Assembly: GCA_910588105.1 (NCBI GenBank)
Contig: CAJUQD010000035.1
Coordinates: 1 to 27,137, forward strand
DNA: 27,137 nucleotides
Direction: 5' to 3'
DNA from: an uncultured Oscillospiraceae bacterium
GTDB lineage: Bacteria; Bacillota; Clostridia; Oscillospirales; Oscillospiraceae
The number at the start of each line of letters is the position of its first letter. The stretch's first letter is position 1. A program made the translations under genes and the position numbers. The notes under the pieces were generated by a model. That model was not told the origin of the DNA and searched no databases. It saw nothing but the letters and a program-made list of their open reading frames with translations. This document shows positions 14,745 through 21,816 of this stretch, one piece after another.

Positions 14745-15726
14745 CCCCCTCCTGGGCCACGTGGATGCGGAAGGAGGCGCCGCCGGAGAGCTGCGGCAGC
14801 TCCGGGAGGCTGTCCAGCTTTGGGCCCGTCCGGGGGGCGGGGGAGCCCAGCAGGGCCGCGAGGCAGTCCTGCAGCTCCTTCTCGTCGGAGACGGGGCAGA
14901 GCTGGGGCCGGCCGTCCCGCTCCAGCCAGAGGACGGCGTGGGGCCGCTGTATGTTCAGCAGGGCGCGGCTCAGCCCCAGCAGCTTGTCCAGCAGCCGGTC
15001 CAGCTCGCCGGGGGAGCCCAGGCGGTCCAGGGTGAGCAGGGGCAGGGGGAGGGCGGCGTCCGCCCGCTCCCGCACGATGAGCTTGTCCCACTTGGAGGAC
15101 AGCTTCCAGTGCACTGCCCGCATGGGGTCGCCGGGGCGGTAGTCCCGCAGGTCGTATTCCTCCCCCGGCCCCCGGCGGACGGCGCCGCAGGGGGCCGGGG
15201 CGCCCAGCCCCTCGGGGAGAAGGGGGGGAGGCGTCTCAGCGGGGATAGGGCGGCACAGCAGGCGGGCGGGGGGCGGGGAGGGCAGGCGCCGGGAGAACAG
15301 CCCCAGGTAGTCGTACACCCGGATTTTGTCCGCCCGGAGCTCCACCACCCCGCAGTGGCCGGTGGGGGCGGACAGGTCGGCGGGCCTCCTCCGGGCCACG
15401 CCGGACATGGACAGCCTCCGGCGCTGGGTGTGGCCGGTGAGCAGGTTCTTCTCCTCGGTGCGCAGTACCAGCCGGGCCAGGGGGAGCAGGCCGGGTATGT
15501 CCACCGACACCTGCCAACAGCCCTCCCCGCCCCGGTCCGCTGCGGTGGGGAGGGCGGCCAGCGCCAGGCGGCAGCCCAGCATTCCCCGCAGGGACATGGC
15601 CAGCGACAGCAGCGGCAGAACAAGGCACAGCGCCAGCAGAAAGTGGGCCAGGTAGTTTTCGTTGGTGATCTGGAACAGCAGCGCCCCGGCCAGCGTCAGG
15701 GCGTATATCATGCGGCGCAGGGCCAT
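14728..15726 (-). CDS. DUF58-domain protein
   Basis: A 332-residue protein with two hydrophobic segments at the N-terminus (IYALTLAGALLFQI and FLLALCLVLPLLSL). The DUF58 signature is EYDLRDYRPGDPMRAVHWKLSSKWDKLIVRE near residues 195-225. DUF58 proteins are von-Willebrand-A-like partners of MoxR ATPases. The start at 15726 lies 5 bases after the moxR stop, so it is coupled to it; a longer open frame upstream reads through moxR and is not coding. Together with its neighbours it forms the well-known MoxR-DUF58-transglutaminase unit, whose client is unknown. Confidence 0.88.
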   Translation of the reverse strand: MALRRMIYALTLAGALLFQITNENYLAHFLLALCLVLPLLSLAMSLRGMLGCRLALAALPTAADRGGEGCWQVSVDIPGLLPLARLVLRTEEKNLLTGHTQRRRLSMSGVARRRPADLSAPTGHCGVVELRADKIRVYDYLGLFSRRLPSPPPARLLCRPIPAETPPPLLPEGLGAPAPCGAVRRGPGEEYDLRDYRPGDPMRAVHWKLSSKWDKLIVRERADAALPLPLLTLDRLGSPGELDRLLDKLLGLSRALLNIQRPHAVLWLERDGRPQLCPVSDEKELQDCLAALLGSPAPRTGPKLDSLPELPQLSGGASFRIHVAQEGGEDGG

Positions 15727-15731
15727 GGCGC

Positions 15732-16670
15732 TCACCGAAGGCGGGGGGCCGGCACCGAGGCCAGCACCTCCCCGGCGATCTGGACGGCGCGCCGGGCATC
15801 GAGGGCAGATCCGGCGGGGAGCACCAGCCGGTGGGCGATGGCGTCCGTCCAGATATAGCGCACATCGTCGGGCACCACGTAGTCCCTCCCGTGGAGGAAG
15901 GCGCACGCCCGGCACAGCGCCGCCAGGGAGATGCCCGCCCGGGGGCTGGCCCCCTGGGCCAGCTGTGGGTGGTTCCGGGTGGCCTGCACCAGACGGAGGA
16001 TATAGTCCAGTACGTCCTCGTGGACAAACACCCCGCCGGCCTGGGTGCGCAGCTGGGCCAGTTGAGCGGCGTCGGCGGCCTGCCGCACCTCCTCCATGGG
16101 GTCGCCTTGCAGCTTGCGCCGGAGCAGGTCCAGCTCGTCCCGGGGCTCGGGATAGCCCAAGCTCAGGCGCAGGGCGAAGCGGTCCAGCTGGGAGTCGGGC
16201 AGCAGCTGGGTGCCGGAGGCCCCCGCCGGGTTCTGGGTGGCGATGACCAGAAAGGGGGCGGGCACAGGGCGGGACACGCCGTCCACCGTCACCCTGCCCT
16301 CCTCCATGGCCTCCAGCAGGGCGGACTGGGTGCGGCTGGTGGCCCGGTTGAGCTCATCGGCCAGAAACAGGTTGCACAGCAGCGCGCCTGGCTGGTACTC
16401 CATCTGCCCGGAGGCCTTGTTGTAGAGGGAAAAGCCGGTGAGGTCGGAGGGCATCACGTCGGGGGTGAACTGGACGCGGTTATATTTCAGCCCCAGGGCC
16501 TTAGAAAAGGCGATGGCCATGGTGGTCTTGCCCACGCCGGGGATGTCCTCCAGCAGGATATGGCCCCGGGCCAGGATGGCCATGAGGATCTTGACCACGA
16601 TCTCATCCTTGCCCACCACGGCCTTCTTCACTTCATTGACCACCTGGACGGCCAGATGGATTTCGCTCAT
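15732..16670 (-). CDS. MoxR-family AAA+ ATPase
   Basis: A 312-residue ATPase. Walker A is EDIPGVGKTT with Lys48. QFTPDVMPSDLTGF and the Walker B NLFLADELNRATSRTQSALLEAMEEG are nearly invariant in MoxR proteins. Sensor 1 is VIATQNP, and LPDSQLDRF carries the arginine finger. The C-terminal lid includes ASPRAGISLAALCRACAFLHGRDYV. MoxR proteins are chaperone-like and act on partner proteins with VWA folds, here probably the DUF58 protein. It is the first gene of a three-gene operon. The start ATG has AAGGAAGTGAG upstream. Confidence 0.95.
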   Translation of the reverse strand: MSEIHLAVQVVNEVKKAVVGKDEIVVKILMAILARGHILLEDIPGVGKTTMAIAFSKALGLKYNRVQFTPDVMPSDLTGFSLYNKASGQMEYQPGALLCNLFLADELNRATSRTQSALLEAMEEGRVTVDGVSRPVPAPFLVIATQNPAGASGTQLLPDSQLDRFALRLSLGYPEPRDELDLLRRKLQGDPMEEVRQAADAAQLAQLRTQAGGVFVHEDVLDYILRLVQATRNHPQLAQGASPRAGISLAALCRACAFLHGRDYVVPDDVRYIWTDAIAHRLVLPAGSALDARRAVQIAGEVLASVPAPRLR

Positions 16671-16703
16671 GGTATCTCACTTCCTTGGAGAGGCTTACAA
16701 ACT

Positions 16704-16709
16704 ATTATA
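16704..16709 (-). promoter_or_regulatory. -10 element of the moxR operon promoter
   Basis: A perfect TATAAT on the minus strand, about 33 bases before the moxR start codon. The -35 is poor (TGTTCA at a 17-base spacing), so only the -10 is certain. Confidence 0.45.
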
Positions 16710-16759
16710 ACAAAAAAAGCGGAGCTTGAACAGCCCTTTGTGCTTTTGCCCAAGGGGCA

Positions 16760-16922
16760 AGAGCCTGTTTCATATATAGAACAATGCCGGTTGGCGAGGG
16801 GGTTTCCCACCAGGCGAGGTGGAACTTCGCGGGAATAACTGTGTTTATTTCAAGAAAACTCAACGAAGCATGGCGAGAAAGGATTCGGCAAATGGCGTTT
16901 TGAGAGATTTTAAACAGGCTCT
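16760..16922. mobile_element. MITE-like element, 163 bp with 11-base terminal inverted repeats
   Basis: AGAGCCTGTTT (16760-16770) and AAACAGGCTCT (16912-16922) are perfect complements. The right end extends to AGAGCCTGTTTAAAATCT (18 bases, read inward), and exactly the same 18 bases occur at 27083-27100. The interior has no credible gene. A clear target duplication is not visible. It fills most of the 318-base gap between moxR and rplT; the rest of the gap is the moxR promoter and the rplT terminator. A small non-autonomous transposon is the best reading. Confidence 0.6.
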
Positions 16923-16931
16923 AAGGACGCA

Positions 16932-16976
16932 AAGAGCACCGCCGGCCTCCGCCGGCGGTGCTCTTCGTGTTTTTTT
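16932..16976. terminator. Terminator at the end of infC-rpmI-rplT
   Basis: AAGAGCACCGCCGGC (16932-16946) and GCCGGCGGTGCTCTT (16951-16965) form a perfect 15-bp stem with a CTCC loop. It lies 12 bases past the rplT stop. A seven-T run follows on the plus strand (16970-16976); on the minus strand the T-run is short (CTTTG). It probably works in both directions. Confidence 0.8.
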
Positions 16977-16988
16977 CTTACAATGCGC

Positions 16989-17345
16989 TCAGGCCAGCTT
17001 GGCCTTGGCCGTCTCGGTGAGCTGGGTAAAGGCGGCCTTGTCGTTGACGGCCAGCTCGGCCAGCATCTTGCGGTTGATCTCCACGCCGGCCAGCTTCAGG
17101 CCGTGCATGAAGGTGGAATAGTTCATGCCGTTCATCTTGCACCCGGCGCTGATGCGGGCGATCCACAGCTGGCGGAAATCGCGCTTCTTCAGCCGGCGGC
17201 CCACGTAGGCGTACTGCAGGGACTTCATCACCTGCTCATTGGCCATCTTGAAATGCTTGCTCTTGGCACCCCAGTAACCCTTGGCCAGCTTGAGGATCTT
17301 ATTCCTTCTCTTGCGCGTCATCATCGCGCCCTTGACTCGTGCCAT
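16989..17345 (-). CDS. rplT: 50S ribosomal protein L20
   Basis: A 118-residue protein with the full L20 sequence: MARVKGAMMTRKRRNKILKLAKGYWGAKSKHFK, YAYVGRRLKKRDFRQLWIARI, MNYSTFMHGLKLAGVEINRKMLAELA. It is an early 23S rRNA assembly protein and, in several Firmicutes, the repressor of its own operon through the infC leader. It is the last gene of infC-rpmI-rplT, with GGAGG before the ATG. Confidence 0.98.
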   Translation of the reverse strand: MARVKGAMMTRKRRNKILKLAKGYWGAKSKHFKMANEQVMKSLQYAYVGRRLKKRDFRQLWIARISAGCKMNGMNYSTFMHGLKLAGVEINRKMLAELAVNDKAAFTQLTETAKAKLA

Positions 17346-17389
17346 TGTTGTTCAGCCTCCTATAATTGAGTGAAATATGATGTTATCCC

Positions 17390-17593
17390 TTATTTGTAGG
17401 GGACCATGCGCTTGATGGTGGCCGCGTTGGTCACGTCGGCGTAGCCGCCCTTGCGGAGGCTCCTCTTGAGCTTGCGGGTTTTGCCGTGGCCGTTGAGCAG
17501 GTGGCTCTTGTTGGCGTGGGCGCGCTTGACCTTCCCGTTCTTGGTCAAATTGAAGCGCTTCTTGGCGCCGCTGTGGGTTTTGACTTTAGGCAT
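17390..17593 (-). CDS. rpmI: 50S ribosomal protein L35
   Basis: A 67-residue basic protein. MPKVKTHSGAKKRFNLTKNGKVKRAHANKSHLL and the ending KRMVPYK are diagnostic for L35. The start at 17593 has AAGGAG 9 bases upstream. The open frame continues upstream to 17737, but that part is low-complexity Arg/Ala sequence without family match. It is separated from rplT by 44 bases and from infC by 146 GC-rich bases with hairpins. Confidence 0.97.
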   Translation of the reverse strand: MPKVKTHSGAKKRFNLTKNGKVKRAHANKSHLLNGHGKTRKLKRSLRKGGYADVTNAATIKRMVPYK

Positions 17594-17739
17594 GGCGGTT
17601 GTCTCCTTTTCGTTGTAAGTTAATGGTGTCACGCTTCGCGCACGGTTGGACGCTCGGTCCGCTTCGGCTCGGCCTGGTCTGCGGGGCGCTGCGCACCCCT
17701 GCGCCAGGCCCCGCTCCAAGCTCCCGCACAGTCGCACGC
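17594..17739 (-). other. GC-rich structured spacer between infC and rpmI
   Basis: Two mutually exclusive pairings can be drawn: GGCCTGG (17671-17677) with CCAGGCC (17704-17710), and GCGGGGC (17681-17687) with GCCCCGC (17708-17714). In E. coli the corresponding region binds L20 and represses rpmI; whether this spacer does so is unknown. Confidence 0.35.
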
Positions 17740-18267
17740 TCAGCGCTTCGGTATCTTAGCGGACAGGAAAATGCTCATGTGCCGCCCTTCCAGCCTGGGC
17801 TCCTTGTCCAGCACGGAAAGTTCCGCGCACTGCTCGGCGAAGTCCAGCAGCAGCTTGCGCCCGATGTCGGTGTGGGCCATCTCACGGCCCCGGAAACGGA
17901 CGGTAACCTTCACCCGGTTGCCCTCCGCCAGAAACTTCTGGGCGTTGCGCAGCTTGGTGTTGAAGTCGCCGATGTCGATGCCGGGGGACATCCGCACCTC
18001 CTTGATTTCCACCACGTGCTGGTTCTTTTTGGCCTCCTTCTCCCGCTTGGCCTGCTCGAAACGGTACTTGCCGTAGTCCATGAGCTTGCACACAGGGGGG
18101 GTGGCGGTGGGGGAAATCTTGACCAGGTCCAGCCCGGCCTCGTCGGCGCGCTCCTGAGCCTCCCGGGCGGACATGACGCCCAGCTGGGCGCCGTCGGCGC
18201 CGATGAGCCGCACCTCCCGGTCGCGGATCTCCTCGTTGATCTGATGAGCCGTATTAGCTATGGTCAC
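17740..18267 (-). CDS. infC: Translation initiation factor IF-3
   Basis: IF-3 with both domains. The N-terminal domain has INEEIRDREVRLIGADGAQLGVMSAREA; the linker is KREKEAKKNQHVVEIKEVRM; the C-terminal domain has DIGDFNTKLRNAQKFLAEGNRVKVTVRFRGREMAHTDIG. It blocks subunit joining and rejects wrong start codons and initiator tRNAs. The coordinates run to the GTG at 18265-18267, giving 175 residues, but this GTG is only 3 bases from GGAGG. An in-frame AUA at 18259-18261 has the ideal 9-base spacing and would give 173 residues. Rare AUU-type starts are the rule for infC in many bacteria and underlie its autoregulation, so AUA is my preferred start. It is the first gene of infC-rpmI-rplT. Confidence 0.97.
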   Translation of the reverse strand: MTIANTAHQINEEIRDREVRLIGADGAQLGVMSAREAQERADEAGLDLVKISPTATPPVCKLMDYGKYRFEQAKREKEAKKNQHVVEIKEVRMSPGIDIGDFNTKLRNAQKFLAEGNRVKVTVRFRGREMAHTDIGRKLLLDFAEQCAELSVLDKEPRLEGRHMSIFLSAKIPKR

Positions 18268-18355
18268 GCACCTCCAGATAAAAAATAAATACGCGGATGC
18301 GAAAAAGCACCCACGTCCACAACAAAACCCGCACAGCCTGTGCGTGTTTCACCAT
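18254..18355 (-). CDS. Short leader ORF overlapping the infC start
   Basis: A 33-codon ORF, with GAGGGGG 5 bases upstream of its ATG. An in-frame ATG at 18400 would make it 48 residues. The peptide is rich in aromatic, branched and arginine residues (MVKHAQAVRVLLWTWVLF, then RIRVFIFYLEVRDHS). Its codons run straight through the attenuator hairpin (18292-18315), and its stop lies 6-12 bases inside infC. A ribosome on it would block the hairpin and then reinitiate at infC. It may be a real regulatory leader peptide or a chance frame in a conserved RNA; no homology could be tested. Confidence 0.4.
   Translation of the reverse strand: MVKHAQAVRVLLWTWVLFRIRVFIFYLEVRDHS
18279..18315 (-). terminator. 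Intrinsic terminator (attenuator) in the infC leader
   Basis: On the minus strand CGTGGGTGC and GCATCCGCG pair over 9 bp (two G-U) with a TTTTTC loop, followed by a T-rich tract ATTTATTTTTT (18280-18290). It ends a few bases before the infC ribosome site, so it should stop transcription in the leader unless prevented. A second small hairpin (CGCACA/TGTGCG, 18330-18344) lies just upstream. In Bacillus subtilis the infC leader is attenuated by L20; this one may be too. Confidence 0.65.
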
Positions 18356-18422
18356 GTTAACCCCCTCGCCTGCGGCGGGAGGTGAGGACGGCGGCGCCAT
18401 TCCTGCTTCCTTTTGCCCAAGT

Positions 18423-18451
18423 ATCATACCAGATGAAGGAAGGTTTGTCAA
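18423..18451 (-). promoter_or_regulatory. Sigma-A promoter of infC-rpmI-rplT
   Basis: On the minus strand TTGACA (18446-18451), 17 bases, TATGAT (18423-18428). The predicted leader is about 150 bases long, which is unusual for the compact spacing in this region and points to leader control. The addB gene begins divergently 60 bases away. Confidence 0.8.
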
Positions 18452-18513
18452 CAGCTTTTTTTCCGGGGCCCTGTGTGGTATGATGGAGAAAAACCGCGAA
18501 AGGGGGCCGGGCC

Positions 18514-21500
18514 ATGCTGAACCTGCTGTATGCCCGGGCGGGGAGGGACATCCGGGGGGAGCTGCTGGAGCGGATGGGGGCTTCCCCCGCCCGCCGCCGC
18601 CTGCTCATCGTGCCCGAGCAGTTTTCCCACGAGAGCGAGCGGGCCATGTGCGCCGCCCTGGGGGGCGGGGCGTCCATGTCCTGCGAGGTGCTGTCCTTCA
18701 CCCGGCTGGCCGGGCGGCTCACCGATGCTGCCGGGGGCGGGGCCGCCCCCATGCTGGACGCGGGGGGCCGGATGCTGCTGATGTACGCCGCGCTGCGGAA
18801 GGTGTCCGACGCGCTGGCCACCTACCGCGCCCCCTCCCGCAAGCCCGCGTTTCTCACGGGCCTTTTGGCCACGGTGGACGAGTGCCGCTCCTACCGGGTG
18901 GAGCCGGAGACCCTCATGGCCGCCGGGGAGGAGCTGGGGGGCCGGCAGGGGGATAAGCTGAAGGACCTGGGGCTGATCTACGCCGCCTACCGGGCGCTGG
19001 AAGCCGGGTGCGCCGCCGACCCCAGAAGCCGGCTGGACCGGCTGGCGGTCCAGCTGGAGGACACCCGCTGGGGGGAGGGCATGGCCTTTTATGTCTACGG
19101 CTTCACCGATTTCACCCCCCAGGAGGAGCGGGTGCTGTCCGCCCTCATGGCCCAGGGGGAGCTGACGGCGGCCCTGGTATGCGATACCGGGGACGATCCC
19201 TCCGGCGTCTTCCGCCCCGCCCTGCGCTGTGCCAAGCGTCTGGCGCGGCTGGCAAAGGCCAACGCCGTCCCCGTCCGGGAGGAGACCCTGGACAGGCCGC
19301 TGGCACGCCACCCCTCCCTGGCCTTCCTGGAGCAAAACCTGTTCGGCCCCAACCCGGAAACGCCCTGGGCCGGTGAGTGCGCCGTGGTCCGGGTGTCCGC
19401 CGCCACCCCCCGCCAGGAGGCGGAGTGGTGTGCCGCCGAGATCCTGCGGCTGCTGCGGGAGGAGGATTACCGCTGCCGGGATATCGCCGTGTGCGCCCGG
19501 CGGCTGGACGGGTATGGGGAGCTTGTCGAGAGCGTATTCGCCCGGTACGGGGTGCCGGTGTTTTTGTCCGCCATGGAGGACATCCTGGAAAAGCCGGTGC
19601 TGGCCCTGGTGACCTCCGCCCTGGCCGCGGCGGGGTCGGACTATCCCTATGAGGAGCTGTTCCGCTACCTGAAAACCGGGCTGACAGGCATTACGGAGGA
19701 GGAGCGGGACCTGCTGGAAAACTACGCCCTCACCTGGGACCTGAAGGGCTCGGCCTGGACGCGGCAGAAGCCCTGGGACATGCATCCGGAGGGTTACGGC
19801 AGGGAATTCTCCCCGGCGGATACGGCCTTTGTGGCGTGGCTGGACGGCCTGCGCCGGAAGGTGATCGCCCCGCTGGAGAAGCTGCGGAAGGATCCGGACA
19901 AGACGGGGAAGGGCCGGGCACTGGCCCTGTACCAGCTGCTGGAGGACATCGCCCTGCCCGCCCGGCTGGGCCGGCGGGCGGACAGCCTGGAGGAGCGGGG
20001 GGAGCGCACCGCCGCCGCCCAGTACCGCCAGCTGTGGGACATCCTGGTGGGGGGGCTGGAGCAGTGCGCCCTGCTGCTGGGGGAGACGGAGCTGGAGCTG
20101 GAGGAGTTTTCCCGGCTGTTCTCCCTGGTGCTGTCCCAATACGACGTGGGGGCCATCCCGGTGTCGCTGGACGCGGTGACGGTGGGGGACGCCCCCCGCA
20201 TGGCCCACAAGGAGGTCAAGGCGCTGTTCCTGCTGGGGGCGGACGGCGGCGCCATCCCGGACCGCGCCGTCTCGCCGGGGCTGTTCAGCGACCAGGACCG
20301 GGACGCGCTGTCCGCCATGGAGGTGGAGCTGGCCCCACGGCAGGAGGACAAGCTGCGCCGGGAGATGACCATCGCCTATGAGACCTGCTGCCGCCCGACC
20401 CGGCGGCTGTACGTGAGCTATTCCACCGGGTCGGGGGACGAGCAAAAGACCCCCTGCTTCCTCTGGGAGCGGCTGGGGGCGCTGTTCCCGGCCGCCCCGG
20501 TGCGGGACGGGGGCGGCCCCCTGGCCCGGCTGGCCGCCCCGGACGCGGCGCTGGAGCTGGCGGGGCGGGACCCGGCTGTGGCGGAGGCTTTGGGGCGGGT
20601 GCCCGGCCTGGCCGGCCGGGTGGAGCGCATCCGAAGCGCGGCCGGCTGGCGGCGGGGGCGGCTGTCCCGCCCGGCGGTGGACGCCCTGTTCGGCGCCGTG
20701 GCGCCCATGTCCGCCTCCAGGCTGGATCTGATGAACTCCTGCCACTTCGGCTATTTCCTCCGCTTCGGGCTGGACGCCAAGCCCCGGCAGCGGGCGGCCT
20801 TCCGGGCTGCGGACTACGGAACCTTTGTCCACGACGTGCTGGAAAACACCCTGCGCGGGGCCAAGGAGGAGGGGATCGCCCTGGACGACGTGCAGGCGGT
20901 GGAGCGGCTGTCCCAGGCGGCGGCGGAGCGCTATGAGCGGGAGGTGCTGTCCGGCCTGGAGGGGGAGCCCGCCCGGCTGCGGTATCTCTTCCAGCGGATG
21001 AAGGGGGCGGCGCTGGCGGTGGCCCGGAGCGTATGCGCGGAGCTGGCCGCGTCCGACTTCACCCCCGCCGCCTTTGAGCTGGGCTTCGGCCCGGGCAGGG
21101 ACCTGCCCCCGGTGGAGGTGGAGCAGGGGGTGCGCCTGCGGCTGACCGGCTTTGTGGACCGGGTGGACCAGTGGGAACACAACGGGAAGCGCTACCTGCG
21201 GGTGGTGGATTACAAGACGGGCAAGAAGAGCTTCGACTTTGCCGACGTGGAGGACGGGCGGGGGCTCCAGATGCTGCTCTACCTCTTTGCCCTCAGCCGG
21301 GCGGGGGGGCGGCTGTTCGGCCCCGGCGAGGCCGTCCCCGCCGGCGTGCTGTACGTCCCCGCCCGCACGCCCCTGGTGGACGGCGAGCGGGGCATGTCCG
21401 ACGGGGAGGTCCGACGGGCCAGGGACCGCCTGCTCCGCCGCCAGGGGCTGGTGCTGGACGACCGGCCGGTGCTGGACGCCATGGAGCGGGCCCAGGGCGG

Positions 21501-21816
21501 GGAATACCGCTTCCTGCCCGTGGGCACGGGCCGGGGCGGGGGCGATTACCTGGTCACCCCGGAGCAGATGGACGCCCTGGACGGGTATATCACCGCCGCG
21601 CTGCGCGCCGCCGCCGGGGAGCTGGCGGCGGGCAATATCGACGCCGACCCCTATTGGCAGGGGGCGGACAAAACCCCCTGCCGCTGGTGCGACTACAAGG
21701 CGGCCTGCCACTTTGAGGAGGGCTGCGGGGACCGGCGGCGGTTCCGCCGGGGCGTGAAGGCGGCGGAGTTCTGGGACTGGATGGACAGGCGGGAGGAGGA
21801 TGGCCATGGCCGTTGA
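18514..21816 (+). CDS. addB: AddB, ATP-dependent nuclease subunit B
   Basis: An 1100-residue subunit of the AddAB enzyme, which resects DNA ends for RecA-dependent repair (the Firmicute counterpart of RecBCD). The iron-sulfur cysteines are all present: Cys743 (MNSCHFGYFLRFGL), then Cys1056, Cys1059 and Cys1065 (CRWCDYKAAC). The nuclease domain has GTFVHDVLE and the VVDYKTGKK motif with Asp899 and Lys901. Early helicase-like motifs are LLIVPEQFSHESERAM. Where most AddB proteins have a Walker A such as GRAGSGKS, this one has ARAGRDIR (residues about 6-13), so the phosphate-binding Lys is missing. It overlaps addA by 11-17 bases, and GAAAGGGGG precedes its ATG. Confidence 0.93.
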   Translation: MLNLLYARAGRDIRGELLERMGASPARRRLLIVPEQFSHESERAMCAALGGGASMSCEVLSFTRLAGRLTDAAGGGAAPMLDAGGRMLLMYAALRKVSDALATYRAPSRKPAFLTGLLATVDECRSYRVEPETLMAAGEELGGRQGDKLKDLGLIYAAYRALEAGCAADPRSRLDRLAVQLEDTRWGEGMAFYVYGFTDFTPQEERVLSALMAQGELTAALVCDTGDDPSGVFRPALRCAKRLARLAKANAVPVREETLDRPLARHPSLAFLEQNLFGPNPETPWAGECAVVRVSAATPRQEAEWCAAEILRLLREEDYRCRDIAVCARRLDGYGELVESVFARYGVPVFLSAMEDILEKPVLALVTSALAAAGSDYPYEELFRYLKTGLTGITEEERDLLENYALTWDLKGSAWTRQKPWDMHPEGYGREFSPADTAFVAWLDGLRRKVIAPLEKLRKDPDKTGKGRALALYQLLEDIALPARLGRRADSLEERGERTAAAQYRQLWDILVGGLEQCALLLGETELELEEFSRLFSLVLSQYDVGAIPVSLDAVTVGDAPRMAHKEVKALFLLGADGGAIPDRAVSPGLFSDQDRDALSAMEVELAPRQEDKLRREMTIAYETCCRPTRRLYVSYSTGSGDEQKTPCFLWERLGALFPAAPVRDGGGPLARLAAPDAALELAGRDPAVAEALGRVPGLAGRVERIRSAAGWRRGRLSRPAVDALFGAVAPMSASRLDLMNSCHFGYFLRFGLDAKPRQRAAFRAADYGTFVHDVLENTLRGAKEEGIALDDVQAVERLSQAAAERYEREVLSGLEGEPARLRYLFQRMKGAALAVARSVCAELAASDFTPAAFELGFGPGRDLPPVEVEQGVRLRLTGFVDRVDQWEHNGKRYLRVVDYKTGKKSFDFADVEDGRGLQMLLYLFALSRAGGRLFGPGEAVPAGVLYVPARTPLVDGERGMSDGEVRRARDRLLRRQGLVLDDRPVLDAMERAQGGEYRFLPVGTGRGGGDYLVTPEQMDALDGYITAALRAAAGELAAGNIDADPYWQGADKTPCRWCDYKAACHFEEGCGDRRRFRRGVKAAEFWDWMDRREEDGHGR

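Noticed and set aside
14083..15858. 591-codon plus-strand open frame over the transglutaminase and DUF58 genes
   Set aside because: Translation is Gln/Gly/Arg-rich and lacks family motifs; the minus-strand genes are well supported.
17594..17737. 48-codon N-terminal extension of L35
   Set aside because: Not homologous to L35, precedes the true ribosome site, and reads through the structured spacer.
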